Source: Wenzhouxiangella sediminis | GTDB taxonomy: Bacteria > Pseudomonadota > Gammaproteobacteria > Xanthomonadales > Wenzhouxiangellaceae | Direction: 5' to 3' | Assembly (NCBI RefSeq): GCF_003410055.1 | Contig: NZ_QUZK01000041.1 | Coordinates: 1-64,000, forward strand | Length of the DNA: 64,000 bases | Part shown: piece by piece, positions 25,412 through 34,882 of the stretch | Layout: every line of letters begins with the position of its first letter | Position numbering within the stretch: the first letter of the stretch is position 1 | The notes under the pieces: generated by a model | Told to the model about the DNA's origin: nothing | Databases searched by the model: none | The model's input: the letters and a program-made list of their open reading frames with translations, nothing else | Made by a program: the position numbers and the translations under genes

Positions 25412-28400
25412 ATGAAAACGATCCTTAAACGCGCGGCGGCCTTCGCGCTGCTTTGCGGTGCCGTGGCCACCACGGCCAACGCGGCCGACGAGCCCACCCG
25501 CCTGCTCAGCCACCCCGCCGTTTCGGCCGATCACCTGGCTTTCGTCTATGCCGGGGACCTGTGGGTGAGCGACCGCGACGGTAACGATGCCCGCCGCCTG
25601 ACGACCGCGGCGGCCGAAGAGAACAATCCGTATTTCTCGCCCGATGGTGAGCGCATTGCCTTCGCCGCCGAGTACGAGGGCAACATCGACGTCTACGTCA
25701 TTTCAGCCGCCGGCGGTCAGCCGCTGCGCCTGACCTGGCATCCGGGCGCCGACATTCCGGTGGGCTGGAGCGCCGACGGTGAGTCGGTGGCCTTCGCCTC
25801 GCGCCGGGAAACCGACCACGGCCGCTCGGCCCAGCTCTGGCACGTGCCGGTCGACGGCGGCGCCCCGGCCAGGCAGATGGAAGCGCGTTTCTTCCGCGGT
25901 CGTTGGGATGCCGCCGGCGAGCGCCTGGCCTACATCGATCACGGCCCGGCCTACAACGGCCTCTACGGCGGCTCGGCCGGCTGGCGCGGCTATCGCGGCG
26001 GCACGACCCCGTCGGTCCGCATCATCGAGCCCGGCGACGGCGAGGTGATCGACATTCCCGGCGAGCGCGTCAACGACATCCAGCCCTTCTGGATGGGCGA
26101 GAAGGTGGTGTTCATTTCCGATCGCCACGAAAAGCGCCTGAACCTGCATGCCTTCGATACCGAAAGCGGCGAAATCGAGCGCCTGACCGACCAGGCCGAC
26201 TGGGACGTACACTGGGCCGACGGCCACGGCGATCAGGTCGTGTTCGAAGCCGGCGGCGAACTGCACGAACTGGATGTGGAAAGCGGCGAACGCCGCACCC
26301 TGGCGATCTCGATCAGCCCCGACCTGCCCCAGCAGCGCACGGAGTGGACGAGCGTACAGGGCAATATCGAAAGAGTCGGCATCTCACCCAACGGCAAGCG
26401 TGTGCTGGTCACCGCCCGCGGCGAAGTGTTCACGGTGCCGGTCGAACACGGTTCGACCCGCAACCTGACCGTCACCGACGGTCAGCGCGAGTACCCGGCC
26501 CTGTGGTCGCCCGAGGGCACCGAAATCGCCTGGATCGTCGAGTCGCTCGATGGCCAGGAGCTGGTCGTCGCCGACCAGCACGGCGAGGAAATCACGCGCC
26601 ACGAACTCGGTCCGGACTTCTACTCGCTCGAGGCCTGGGACGCCGAGCAGGGACGCATCGCCTATTCGGACAACGGCATCAGCCTGTTCACGATCGACCT
26701 CGAAGACGGCGATCGCACGCGCGTCGACCGGTCGGCCCGCATGGCCGGCTTTGACGTCGCCTTCTCCCCCGACGGTCGCTGGCTGGCCTATACGCTGAGC
26801 GGTGACAACTATCTGAGCGACCTGATGGTGCACGACTTCGAGTCGGGCGACTCGACGCGCGTCAGCGACGGCATGGCCGACGTGGCCTCGCCGGCCTTCA
26901 GCCGCGACGGCAAGTACCTGTTCATGGCCGCCTCGACCAACGCCGGCCCGGTGCAGTTCGGGCTGGACATGTCGACCCAGGAGCGACCCTACCGGGCCGG
27001 CATCTACGCCCTGGTGCTCGCCGAAGGCGATGATTCGCCGCTGGCGCCGCGCACTGGCGACGAGGAAGTCTCCGAGGAGAACGGCGAGGGCGACAACGGC
27101 GACAACGGCGACAACGGCAAGGAAGAGAAAGAAGAGACGATCGAGGTTCGCATCGACTTCGACGGCCTGGCCGGGCGCATGGTCGCCCTGCCGGTGGCCA
27201 AGGGCAACTATCGCGACCTGCAGGTGGCCGGCGACGGCAGCCTGTTCTGGATGCGTTACCCGCAGCCGGGTTCGACGGTGGAAATGCCCGGTGAGAGCAA
27301 TACCGACGAGAATCGCCTGATGCGCTTCGATTTCGACAAGCGCGAGGCCTCGACGGTCCACAGCGGTCTCAACGGCTTCGACATCAGCGCCGCCGGCAGT
27401 CACCTGCTGATCTATACCAACGGCTCCGTTCAGGTGGCCGAGGCCGGCGAGAACATCGAGCCCGAAGCCGTCGACCTGTCGGGCCTGCGCATGCAGATCG
27501 ATCCCGAACGGGAGTGGGCGCAGATCTTCAACGAGGGCTGGCGGATGCAGAAGGAGTACTTCTACGCCGACAACCTGCACGGCCTCGACTGGGATGCCGT
27601 CTACGAGCAGTACCGCCCGCTGGTCGACCACGTCGGCCGCCGCGAGGACCTCAACGCCCTGATGGTCGAGATGATCGCCGAACTGCACGCCGGCCACAAT
27701 CGCGTCGGCGGCGGCGATGTCCACAGCGAGTCCGGGCCGGGTGCCGGCCTGCTCGGCGCCAACTACGCCGTCGACGACGACCGCTGGCGCATCGAGCGCA
27801 TCTACACGGGCGAGTCCTGGAATGCCTTCCTGCAGGGGCCGCTGGCCCAGCCGGGCAACGAGGCCCGTGAAGGCGAGTACATCCTGGAAGTGAATGGCCG
27901 CGAGGTGACCGCCGAGGACAACCTCCACGAGCACCTCTACAACACCGTCGGCGAGCAGGTGATCCTGACCGTGGGTCCGGATGCCGACGGCGACGACTCG
28001 CGCGAGATCGTCGTCGAACCGGTCGACAGCGAGTACGAGCTGCGCCTGTGGGCCTGGGTGGAAGCCAACCGCAAGGCCGTCGACGAGGCCACCGACGGTC
28101 GCGTGGGCTACGTCTACCTGCCCAACACGGCCGGCGCCGGTTACACCTTCTTCAACCGCATGTTCTTCGCCCAGCTCGACCGCGAGGCGATCATCATCGA
28201 CGAGCGCGGCAACGGCGGCGGCCAGGCGGCCGACTACATCGTCGAAGTGCTCTCGCGCCCGCACCTGTCCAACTGGGTGTATCGCCACGGCGAGATGTCG
28301 CGCACGCCTTTCGGCACCCTGCACGGTCCGAAACTGATGATGATCGACCAGGACGCCGGCTCCGGCGGCGACTACCTGCCCTACGCCTTCCGCGAGCTGG

Positions 28401-28708
28401 GCATCGGCCCGCTGCTGGGCACCCGCACCTGGGGTGGGTTGATCGGCATCTACGCCAACCCCGGCTTCGTCGACGGCGGCACCATGACCGTGCCGCACTT
28501 CCGCTTCGTCGATGCCGACAACCAGTGGTCGGTGGAAAACGAGGGCGTGGCGCCCGACATCGAGGTCGACCTTGATCCGGTGGCGACCAACAACGGCACC
28601 GACAGCCAGCTTCAGGCCGCCATCGAGCAGATCCTGGCGATGCTGGAAGACTACTCCGACGACATCCCGGACGAGGCGCCGCCGCTGCCGACCGAGCTCG
28701 GGCAGTAG
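25412..28708 (+). CDS. secreted tricorn-like S41 protease
   Basis: A 1098-residue tricorn-family peptidase. A signal peptide (cleavage near NAADE) precedes beta-propeller repeats with WD40-like SPDGERIAFAAEYEG and SPDGRWLAYTLSG motifs. Then comes an acidic low-complexity loop (GDNGDNGDNG, about residue 560), a second propeller part, a PDZ (about 770-860) and the S41 core. Catalytic Ser984 lies in DQDAGSGGD, preceded by GNGGGQAADYIVE. It probably degrades peptides in the periplasm, perhaps those released by the neighbouring subtilase; that link is inferred. Confidence 0.94.
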   Translation: MKTILKRAAAFALLCGAVATTANAADEPTRLLSHPAVSADHLAFVYAGDLWVSDRDGNDARRLTTAAAEENNPYFSPDGERIAFAAEYEGNIDVYVISAAGGQPLRLTWHPGADIPVGWSADGESVAFASRRETDHGRSAQLWHVPVDGGAPARQMEARFFRGRWDAAGERLAYIDHGPAYNGLYGGSAGWRGYRGGTTPSVRIIEPGDGEVIDIPGERVNDIQPFWMGEKVVFISDRHEKRLNLHAFDTESGEIERLTDQADWDVHWADGHGDQVVFEAGGELHELDVESGERRTLAISISPDLPQQRTEWTSVQGNIERVGISPNGKRVLVTARGEVFTVPVEHGSTRNLTVTDGQREYPALWSPEGTEIAWIVESLDGQELVVADQHGEEITRHELGPDFYSLEAWDAEQGRIAYSDNGISLFTIDLEDGDRTRVDRSARMAGFDVAFSPDGRWLAYTLSGDNYLSDLMVHDFESGDSTRVSDGMADVASPAFSRDGKYLFMAASTNAGPVQFGLDMSTQERPYRAGIYALVLAEGDDSPLAPRTGDEEVSEENGEGDNGDNGDNGKEEKEETIEVRIDFDGLAGRMVALPVAKGNYRDLQVAGDGSLFWMRYPQPGSTVEMPGESNTDENRLMRFDFDKREASTVHSGLNGFDISAAGSHLLIYTNGSVQVAEAGENIEPEAVDLSGLRMQIDPEREWAQIFNEGWRMQKEYFYADNLHGLDWDAVYEQYRPLVDHVGRREDLNALMVEMIAELHAGHNRVGGGDVHSESGPGAGLLGANYAVDDDRWRIERIYTGESWNAFLQGPLAQPGNEAREGEYILEVNGREVTAEDNLHEHLYNTVGEQVILTVGPDADGDDSREIVVEPVDSEYELRLWAWVEANRKAVDEATDGRVGYVYLPNTAGAGYTFFNRMFFAQLDREAIIIDERGNGGGQAADYIVEVLSRPHLSNWVYRHGEMSRTPFGTLHGPKLMMIDQDAGSGGDYLPYAFRELGIGPLLGTRTWGGLIGIYANPGFVDGGTMTVPHFRFVDADNQWSVENEGVAPDIEVDLDPVATNNGTDSQLQAAIEQILAMLEDYSDDIPDEAPPLPTELGQ

Positions 28709-28740
28709 GTCGCGTTCACCGCCGCGATTACACGAAAAAA

Positions 28741-28765
28741 GGCCCCGGATTCCGGGGCCTTTTTC
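28741..28765 (+). terminator. intrinsic terminator after the tricorn-like gene
   Basis: A GGCCCCGG hairpin (28741-28759) followed by TTTTTCTT. An A run precedes the stem, so it could also act on the reverse strand. Confidence 0.93.
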
Positions 28766-28873
28766 TTGGGGTGCGGGAATCTCCCGGGCGGGCTTCTCAC
28801 TGTCACTTTTTCCTTGCGATTAACGTTAAGTAAAGGGCAAGGCCGACAGGTCGCCGTTTCGAGAGGGTTTGGC

Positions 28874-29629
28874 ATGCCAAGGCCGGGGTTCGCCGTGATG
28901 ATCCTGCTTCTGGGCTGTTCTTCGCTCGCCCTGGGGCAGCGCGATGAGCGGCAGACTCGGGGGCGCGCTACGGATACGGATGTCACGAGCGAGGGCGATC
29001 GCGCCGCCCCATCCACTCGGCCGGCGGGCAACAGTCCTCCTTTGGCCGTCGATGACAGCTACACCACGGGCTTCGGCGAGTCGCTGACGGTAACGGCGAG
29101 CGCCGGACTGCTGAGCAACGACTTCGATCCCGACGGTGACTCGATCAACGTGCAATCAATCGAGGCGCCCTCGTTCGGCACGCTGAATATCGCTACCGAC
29201 GGAAGTTTCACTTACACGCCCGATCCGGGTGCCAGCGGCGCAGAGGAATTGACCTACACGATTTCCGACGGATTCGAGACCGACCAGGGCGTGGTCACGA
29301 TTACCGTCGAGGCCAACAATCCGCCGGTGGCTGTCGATGACAGCTACACGACCGGCTTCGGCGAGGTGTTGAACGTGCCGGGCACCCAGGGCTTGCTGGT
29401 CAATGATCTCGACCCCGACGGCGACTCGATCAACGTGCAATCAATCGAGGCGCCCTCGTTCGGCACGCTGAATATCGCTACTGACGGAAGTTTCACTTAC
29501 ACGCCCGATCCGGGTTTCAGCGGCACTGAAACGCTCACTTACAGCATCACGGACGGATTTTCCTCTGTTCAGGGTGAAGTCAGGATCGCCGTCCCGGCAG
29601 CCATATTCAGCGACCGCTTCGAGCCGTGA
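28874..29629 (+). CDS. secreted protein with two tandem Ig/cadherin-like repeats
   Basis: A 251-residue exported protein with a signal peptide ending near ALGQ. It has a short linker and two ~95-residue tandem beta-sandwich repeats (PPLAVDDSYTTGFGE..., PPVAVDDSYTTGFGE...) of the VCBS/Big_9 adhesin kind with acidic NDFDPDGDS calcium-type motifs. A 93-bp block is almost identical in both repeats (29138-29230 and 29423-29515). The protein ends IFSDRFEP, resembling the short C-terminal motif seen on many secreted proteins of related bacteria. The start ATG 28874 is chosen because it begins the signal peptide. Confidence 0.85.
   Translation: MPRPGFAVMILLLGCSSLALGQRDERQTRGRATDTDVTSEGDRAAPSTRPAGNSPPLAVDDSYTTGFGESLTVTASAGLLSNDFDPDGDSINVQSIEAPSFGTLNIATDGSFTYTPDPGASGAEELTYTISDGFETDQGVVTITVEANNPPVAVDDSYTTGFGEVLNVPGTQGLLVNDLDPDGDSINVQSIEAPSFGTLNIATDGSFTYTPDPGFSGTETLTYSITDGFSSVQGEVRIAVPAAIFSDRFEP
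29138..29230 (+). repeat. 93-bp direct repeat, copy 1 (copy 2 at 29423-29515)
   Basis: Two 93-bp blocks 285 bp apart differ at only one position, with a more diverged remainder of each repeat. The near identity implies recent duplication or gene conversion within the repeat protein. Confidence 0.9.
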
Positions 29630-29662
29630 GCGGCCCCGATGATCGTGGCCGCCCAGGGCGTA

Positions 29663-30043
29663 TTAGCCCAGGGGTCGGCCGGTCAGGTCGGTCCAGGCGG
29701 CCTCTCCCCATCCGACCAGCATGCCGTCGCGGAAGATCAGCGGCGTGGTCTCGTCACGGGTGGTCATGCCGTCGGCCTCGCGGCGCTGAGTGCGGTAGAA
29801 CAGCACGCGGTAGTCGCCGTCGTCGAATTCCATCGACTCCGAGAACTCCGGCGTGCCCAGGCGCGAGCGCACCGTCTCGAGGGTCATGCCGGTCTCCAGC
29901 CGCGAGATCGCCTCGCGATTGCTGCGTTCCATTTCCTGCCAGTCGGCTTCGCGGTCGGCCTTGACGTCGCCCATGGCGACCACGCAGCCGCTCAGGGCAG
30001 GAACGGCCAGGGCCAGCGCGACGGCCGTAAGGGTCTTGTTCAT
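29663..30043 (-). CDS. DUF3192 lipoprotein
   Basis: A 126-residue lipoprotein with lipobox LSGC near residue 19. The body ISRLETGMTLETVRSRLGTPEFSE is the conserved DUF3192 segment, with VLFYRTQRR and TTPLIFRDGMLVGWG following, a BamE/SmpA-like fold. GGAGG lies before ATG 30043. The function is unknown; the fold is common in outer-membrane lipoproteins. Confidence 0.88.
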   Translation of the reverse strand: MNKTLTAVALALAVPALSGCVVAMGDVKADREADWQEMERSNREAISRLETGMTLETVRSRLGTPEFSESMEFDDGDYRVLFYRTQRREADGMTTRDETTPLIFRDGMLVGWGEAAWTDLTGRPLG

Positions 30044-30246
30044 GCATTCCTCCAGTCTGGTGTTTGCATCGGGACAGTGCGCATTGTTCCCGCGCAAGCC
30101 GCCGCGCACCAGAGCCAGAAGTCATGCCCTTGGGTCGTTGCGGTGTCGACTGTATGTTCATGGCAGGGCCGCGTCGAGTGCTTACCAACTGCACTCCCCA
30201 AACCTCTTGCGGCGTGAGTGATCGGTTCGGCGGGCAGGGTGACGAA

Positions 30247-30672
30247 TCAGGCGCCCAGTTCGATCAGGACGGCCAGGATCAGCAGCGTGATCACGGACGC
30301 CGTGATGCCCATGCGCATGCGCCGGTACCATCCGGGCTGGGCCTGCCGGACCCAAAGGGACTCGGCCGTCCAGTGCAGCGCGAACAGCACGGCGAGCAGC
30401 AGGGCCGCGGAAATTGCCGGCAGCAGAAAGGCCGGCAGCGCGGCGAGCACGAGCACGATGCTGGCCACCAGCGGCGCTTCGGATTCCTGAGGCTTGTCGA
30501 GCGCCGCCACCCAGAGCGTGCCGCCCATGAAAGCCAGGATGAGCACGCCGTAGCCGATCAGCAGTTCGACCAGCCACTCCGGCGCGCCGGTCCAGGCCAC
30601 CAGGGTCCAGGCGGCGAAGGGCAGCACGCCGGCCCAGCCCAGGATTCTTGCCGTTTGTTGTCTGTTTCTCAT
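30247..30672 (-). CDS. DUF3429 membrane protein
   Basis: A 141-residue protein with five predicted transmembrane helices, matching DUF3429 (LGWAGVLPFAAWTLVAW, then YGVLILAFMGGTLW and SLWVRQAQPGWYRRMR). ATG 30672 is preferred because GGAGGG lies about nine bases upstream; ATG 30681 would place it with no spacer. The function is unknown. It is divergent from the oxidase-assembly cluster, with about 240 bases between them in which I see nothing definite. Confidence 0.83.
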   Translation of the reverse strand: MRNRQQTARILGWAGVLPFAAWTLVAWTGAPEWLVELLIGYGVLILAFMGGTLWVAALDKPQESEAPLVASIVLVLAALPAFLLPAISAALLLAVLFALHWTAESLWVRQAQPGWYRRMRMGITASVITLLILAVLIELGA

Positions 30673-30914
30673 GGAACTCATCCCTCCTGTGATGACACCG
30701 GGCAAATCCGACAGGATGTCGTCGTGGTCGGGTCATTCCTTTCACCGCATGTTCGGCGAGGGGCTGCACGGGGTCAAGCAGCAGAAGGTGATTGCTCTGA
30801 CGATGAACCGCGGTGCTCCGGCGCCGCCGTTGCCGACGTGAACGGCCGCAATCGGTCGCGGCGCGCTCACCGCCTTCGATTAGAATAAGCGGTTGCTCAT
30901 GCAGTCTGATCGCG

Positions 30915-31766
30915 GTGTCCGAGTTCCTCGCCTTTTTCGTGCCCTGGGAGTTCAGCTGGCTGGTCCAGATCAGCGTCTGGGGCGCCCTGCTGCTGTACTT
31001 CAACGGCCTGCGCAAGACCCCGGCTGGAGAGCTGCCGGGCTATGCGCCGATCATCGGTTTCGTGCTGGGCGTGGTGCTGATGTACCTGGTCACGCAGACG
31101 CGCTTCGACTACTGGTCGCAGTACATGTTCTTCGTCCACCGCGGCCAGCATCTGGTGCTGCACCATCTCGCGCCGTTCCTGATCGCGCTGGCCATGCCCG
31201 CGCCGGTGCTCGCCCGCGGCTTGCCCGCCGGCGTGCGCGAATGGTTCGCGCGGCAGGCCTGGCTGCGGGCGGCCTGGGTGCCGATCTACCGCTGGCTGCA
31301 GCAGCCGGCGATCGCCTGCATCCTGTTCGTGGGCCTGATCGCCTTCTGGCTCACACCCGAGATCCATTTCGACGCCATGCTCAACGTGACCCTCTACTGG
31401 GTCATGAACTGGTCGATGGCGCTCGATGGCCTGCTGTTCTGGTGGCTGATGTTCGAGCGCGGGCGCGGCGGGATCACGCCGCGGCTCGGCTACGGCACGC
31501 GCGTGTTGCTGCTGTTTGCGGTGATGGTGCCCCAGATCATCATCGGCGCGAGCATCACTTTTGCCGACGCCAACTGGTTCGAGGTCTATGCCGTGTGCGG
31601 TCGCGCCTGGCCGCTCGACCCGATGACCGACCAGCACATCGGCGGCCTGATTACCTGGATTCCGGCGGCGATGATGAGCGTCATCGGTGCGCTGGTGATC
31701 CTGCGATTCTGGATTTACGACGACGCGGCGCGCAACGCCGCCCGCCCGGCCGCCGCCCGGGCCTGA
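30915..31766 (+). CDS. ctaG: CtaG-type cytochrome c oxidase assembly protein (caa3 family)
   Basis: About 283 residues, seven membrane helices, matching the caa3-type CtaG family. Typical segments include FVHRGQHLVLHHLAPFLIAL, with conserved His, and LYWVMNWSMALDGLLFWW. It probably helps insert copper into an oxidase. No ATG is available at the N-terminus; GTG 30915 (VSEFLAFF) is taken. It heads a cluster with a PCu(A)C chaperone and an SCO protein, which strongly supports a CuA/CuB assembly role; the oxidase subunits themselves are not here. Confidence 0.85.
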   Translation: MSEFLAFFVPWEFSWLVQISVWGALLLYFNGLRKTPAGELPGYAPIIGFVLGVVLMYLVTQTRFDYWSQYMFFVHRGQHLVLHHLAPFLIALAMPAPVLARGLPAGVREWFARQAWLRAAWVPIYRWLQQPAIACILFVGLIAFWLTPEIHFDAMLNVTLYWVMNWSMALDGLLFWWLMFERGRGGITPRLGYGTRVLLLFAVMVPQIIIGASITFADANWFEVYAVCGRAWPLDPMTDQHIGGLITWIPAAMMSVIGALVILRFWIYDDAARNAARPAAARA

Positions 31767-31791
31767 CCGAATGAATGAAAGGAGTGCCTGA

Positions 31792-32253
31792 ATGAAGATA
31801 CTGTCCGGTGTTGTACTGGTGATCGCGCTGCTCGCCGGCGCACTCTGGTGGGTGGCCGACATGCAGCCCGCCGAGCCGATCGAGATCGACAATCCCCGCG
31901 TGCGCCTGGTACCCGGCGGCGCGCCCATGGCCGGCTACTTCACGCTCACCAACCACACCGATTCGCCGGTTCGCCTGGTGTCGGCCGCGTCGGAGGCCTT
32001 CGATCACGTGATGATCCACCGCACCGTGGTCTCCGCCGACGGCAACGCCCGCATGGCGCACCAGGACGACGGCGTGCTGGTCGGCGCCGGCGAGACCGTC
32101 GAGTTCAAGCCCAAGGGCCTGCACCTGATGCTCATGCGCGCCCAGCGCGAGCTGGAAGTCGGCGAGGCGGTCGAGATCGTGCTGGGCTTCGAGGGGCTCG
32201 AGCCCGCCGAGCGAACCGTGGTCTTCACCGTGGTGCCGGTGACTTCGTCATGA
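31792..32253 (+). CDS. PCu(A)C periplasmic copper chaperone
   Basis: A 153-residue exported protein with an N-terminal membrane anchor or signal segment (4-22). It carries the Cu(I) site of PCu(A)C proteins: His76, Met88 and the HLM pair at His111-Met113, spaced as in the H-x(10,11)-M-x(21,22)-H-x-M motif. It should deliver copper to the oxidase CuA centre in the periplasm together with the SCO protein encoded next. Its stop overlaps the SCO start (ATGA). Confidence 0.92.
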   Translation: MKILSGVVLVIALLAGALWWVADMQPAEPIEIDNPRVRLVPGGAPMAGYFTLTNHTDSPVRLVSAASEAFDHVMIHRTVVSADGNARMAHQDDGVLVGAGETVEFKPKGLHLMLMRAQRELEVGEAVEIVLGFEGLEPAERTVVFTVVPVTSS

Positions 32254-32855
32254 AGCCCGTGCGCCTGGCGCTGACGGCGTTGATGCTGCTCGGGCTGTCT
32301 GCCTGCGCCGACCAGGGCTGGAACGGCAAGTCCATCGAGGGCCTGATGCCGGAACTCGAGTTCGAGCTCACCGCCGAGACCGGCGAGACGGTCACCGAAT
32401 CGGTCTTCGCCGGCCGGCCGGTGGCGATGTATTTCGGTTTCACGCACTGCCCCGACATCTGCCCGACCACGCTCGCGCGCCTGGTCGCGGCCGTGCGCCG
32501 CTTGCCCGAGCCCCTTCAGGAGGAGTTGCAGCTTGCCTTCGTCAGTGTCGACCCCGGCCGTGACGGTCCGCAGCAACTCGCCGACTACACCGACGCCTTC
32601 AGCGAGCGCATGCTGGGCCTGACGGGCACGCAGCGCCAGCTCAAGGCGCTGACGCGGCGTTACCGCACCACCTACGGCTACGAAGACGAGCGCGCCGACG
32701 GCAGCTACAACGTCAGCCACAGCTCCGCGATCTTCGTCTTCGATGCCGCCGGCGAGCCGCAGCTGATGCTGCTCGACAGCCTCGGCGTGGCCGAAATTGC
32801 CGCCGACCTGGAGAAGCTGCTGGCCGAGCGGGCGGAAAACGCCGATAACGCTTGA
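32250..32855 (+). CDS. SCO1/SenC copper-delivery lipoprotein
   Basis: A 201-residue lipoprotein (LSAC, lipid Cys near 19) with a thioredoxin-like SCO domain. The copper and redox motif CPDIC (Cys67, Cys71) and the distal His in YNVSHSS are both present. It assembles the CuA centre or acts as its thiol reductant. It is the last gene of the ctaG-PCu(A)C-SCO cluster, and its stop codon lies inside the rpmB promoter. Confidence 0.93.
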   Translation: MKPVRLALTALMLLGLSACADQGWNGKSIEGLMPELEFELTAETGETVTESVFAGRPVAMYFGFTHCPDICPTTLARLVAAVRRLPEPLQEELQLAFVSVDPGRDGPQQLADYTDAFSERMLGLTGTQRQLKALTRRYRTTYGYEDERADGSYNVSHSSAIFVFDAAGEPQLMLLDSLGVAEIAADLEKLLAERAENADNA

Positions 32856-32880
32856 TCTGCAGGCGATTCTGGGGTATAAA
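32852..32880 (+). promoter_or_regulatory. rpmB-rpmG promoter
   Basis: The -35 box TTGATC (32852-32857) includes the stop of the SCO gene. A 17-base spacer leads to TATAAA (32875-32880). Transcription should begin near 32887, about 37 bases before rpmB. Confidence 0.85.
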
Positions 32881-32923
32881 GTCCGGCTCGATTGCAACCA
32901 AACCAATTTCAGGAACATTCGTC

Positions 32924-33160
32924 ATGTCCCGAGTGTGTCAGGTGACCGGCAAGCGCCCGCTGGTCGGCAACAACGTCTCCCACGCCAACAACCGTACCCG
33001 CAAGCGGTCGCTGCCGAATCTGCACAGCCACCGGTTCTGGGTCGACAGCGAGAACCGCTGGGTCAAGCTTCGCGTCTCGGCGAAGGGTCTGCGCATCATC
33101 GACAAGAACGGCATCGACAAGGTCCTCGCCGACCTGCGAGCCCGCGGCGAACACGTTTAA
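32924..33160 (+). CDS. rpmB: 50S ribosomal protein L28
   Basis: A 78-residue L28 with the conserved [12 protein letters not shown] opening and [21 protein letters not shown]. It is a large-subunit protein. ATG 32924 matches family length exactly. It is co-transcribed with rpmG 11 bases downstream, and both lie between a promoter and an intrinsic terminator. Confidence 0.98.
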   Translation: MSRVCQVTGKRPLVGNNVSHANNRTRKRSLPNLHSHRFWVDSENRWVKLRVSAKGLRIIDKNGIDKVLADLRARGEHV

Positions 33161-33171
33161 GGAGCGTCATC

Positions 33172-33339
33172 ATGGCCAACAGCGCGCGTGACAAGATTCG
33201 AATGGTTTCCAGTGCCGGCACCGGTCACTTCTACACCACCGACAAGAACAAGAAGAACACTCCGCACAAGCTGGAGATGAAGAAGTACGACCCGGTGGTG
33301 CGCAAGCACGTCATGTACAAGGAAGCCAAGATCAAGTAA
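33172..33339 (+). CDS. rpmG: 50S ribosomal protein L33
   Basis: A 55-residue L33, [20 protein letters not shown] to the end AKIK. It lacks the paired CxxC cysteines, so it is the zinc-free form (C-minus), as in most gammaproteobacteria. It follows rpmB, with GGAG before ATG 33172. Confidence 0.98.
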   Translation: MANSARDKIRMVSSAGTGHFYTTDKNKKNTPHKLEMKKYDPVVRKHVMYKEAKIK

Positions 33340-33371
33340 GCGGCTTTCCGCTCACTTCGATTTTGCCGAAG

Positions 33372-33395
33372 CGCCGGGCCCTGCCCGGCGTTTTT
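33372..33395 (+). terminator. intrinsic terminator of rpmB-rpmG
   Basis: An 8-bp stem CGCCGGGC (33372-33379) with 33383-33390, CCT loop, followed by TTTTT. Confidence 0.94.
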
Positions 33396-33493
33396 GCGTC
33401 TGGGCGGCTGGTGCAGCCGCTCGGACCGCGCAGGTGGGCACCCATCGGGTCGGGCGCTACAATGCCGGCTTCCCCACCCGCTTTCCCGAGACC

Positions 33494-34084
33494 ATGCCCG
33501 ACCACCTGATCCGCGGCAATCGCGCCTGGGCCGAGGCCATCCTGGCCGAGTGTCCCGACTATTTTCATCGCCTGGCGGCGGTCCAGAAGCCGGACTATTT
33601 CTGGATCGGTTGCGCCGACTCGCGCGTGCCGGCCAACGTGATCACCAACCGCGATCCCGGCGAGATCTTCGTGCACCGCAACGTAGCGAACGTGGTGCAC
33701 CCGGCCGACCTCAATTTCCTCTCCACGCTGGAGTTCGCGGTCGAGGTGCTGGGGATCGGCAAGATCATCGTGTGCGGGCACTACGGCTGCGCCGGGGTGA
33801 AGGCGGCTTCAGAAGATGTTGTCCACGGCCTGGCCGATCACTGGCTCGAACCCATTCGCCGCATTGCCCGGCGCAAGAGTGAGGAACTCGACGCCCTGGG
33901 CGAGGGCCATGCCCGGCTCGACCGTCTGGCCGAGCTCAACGTCGTCGACGGCGTCGGCCGCGTGGCCGAGTCACCCATCCTGCAGCGCGCCTGGCAGCGT
34001 GGCATGCACATCGAGATCCACGGTCTGATGTACGGGCTCGAGGACGGCCTCTTGAAGAACCTGGAGTGTTCGGTCGGTCACTGA
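33494..34084 (+). CDS. can: beta-class carbonic anhydrase
   Basis: A 196-residue beta carbonic anhydrase. Zinc ligands are Cys40, His96 and Cys99 (GCADSR and CGHYGC), with Asp42-Arg44 as the conserved dyad. It interconverts carbon dioxide and bicarbonate. ATG 33494 fits the family's start (MPDHLIRGN). It is cytoplasmic with no signal peptide, and convergent with radC. Confidence 0.96.
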   Translation: MPDHLIRGNRAWAEAILAECPDYFHRLAAVQKPDYFWIGCADSRVPANVITNRDPGEIFVHRNVANVVHPADLNFLSTLEFAVEVLGIGKIIVCGHYGCAGVKAASEDVVHGLADHWLEPIRRIARRKSEELDALGEGHARLDRLAELNVVDGVGRVAESPILQRAWQRGMHIEIHGLMYGLEDGLLKNLECSVGH

Positions 34085-34100
34085 GGCTGAGCCAGTCGCT

Positions 34101-34775
34101 TCAAACCAGGCCTCTTTCGGCCAGCGAAACGACCTCCCCGTCGCCGACGATGAAGTGGTCGAGCAGGCGGATGTCGACGAGCGCCAGTGCGTCGCGCAGT
34201 CTTCGCGTGATGGCGAGGTCGGCCTGGCTGGGTTCGGCGATGCCGGAAGGGTGGTTGTGGGCCACGATCAGCGCGGCCGCCCGGCGCGCCAGTGCTTTTT
34301 CCACCACCACGCGCGGGTGCACGTGGGCCGAGTCGATCGTGCCGGCGAACAACTCGTCGAAGGCGATCACGCGATGGCGGGTGTCCAGGTGAAGCGCGCA
34401 GAAGGCTTCGTGCGGGCGGTCGCGCAGTGCCGCGCGCAGGAATTCACGCGTGGCCTGCGGGCTGGTCAGCGGCTGACCGCGCTCGAGGTTCTCGCGCAGA
34501 TGCCGGCGCGCCATCTCCAGGGCCGCCTGAAGCTGGGCGTACTTTGCCGGGCCCAGTCCCGGGGTGTCGCAGAAGGCGTCGACGTCGGCTTCAAGCAGTC
34601 CCCGGAGTCCGCCGTGGCGGCTGATCAGGCTGCGCGCAAGGTCCAGCGCGGACAGGCCGCGGGCGCCGGTGCGCAGGAGTATGGCAAGCAGCTCGGCATC
34701 GCTCAGTCCTTCCGGGCCGCCGGCCAGCAGGCGCTCGCGCGGGCGTTCGGTCATGGGCCAGTCGGCGATTCGCAT
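34101..34775 (-). CDS. radC: RadC/JAB-domain protein
   Basis: A 224-residue RadC. An N-terminal helix-hairpin-helix region ([27 protein letters not shown]) is followed by the MPN+/JAMM zinc site HVHPR and AHNHPSG...PSQAD. All metal ligands are present. The molecular role of RadC is unsettled despite its DNA-repair name. It is divergent from coaBC, the classic arrangement in gammaproteobacteria. Confidence 0.96.
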   Translation of the reverse strand: MRIADWPMTERPRERLLAGGPEGLSDAELLAILLRTGARGLSALDLARSLISRHGGLRGLLEADVDAFCDTPGLGPAKYAQLQAALEMARRHLRENLERGQPLTSPQATREFLRAALRDRPHEAFCALHLDTRHRVIAFDELFAGTIDSAHVHPRVVVEKALARRAAALIVAHNHPSGIAEPSQADLAITRRLRDALALVDIRLLDHFIVGDGEVVSLAERGLV

Positions 34776-34882
34776 GGCAGTTCTTCAAGTATGGTCACCG
34801 GGGCGTTATTCTGGTCGGCAAGCATGGGCCGATGAAATCGGCTCTTCTCCCGCTCCCGCGTAGGAAATCGACTCGACAATTC

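Noticed and set aside
22976-28498. Long reverse-strand open frames opposite the subtilase and tricorn-like genes
   Set aside because: The forward strand carries signal peptides, catalytic triads and terminators. The reverse frames are Gly/Val/His-rich shadows. Only the last part, 22676-22975, is kept as a possible small gene.
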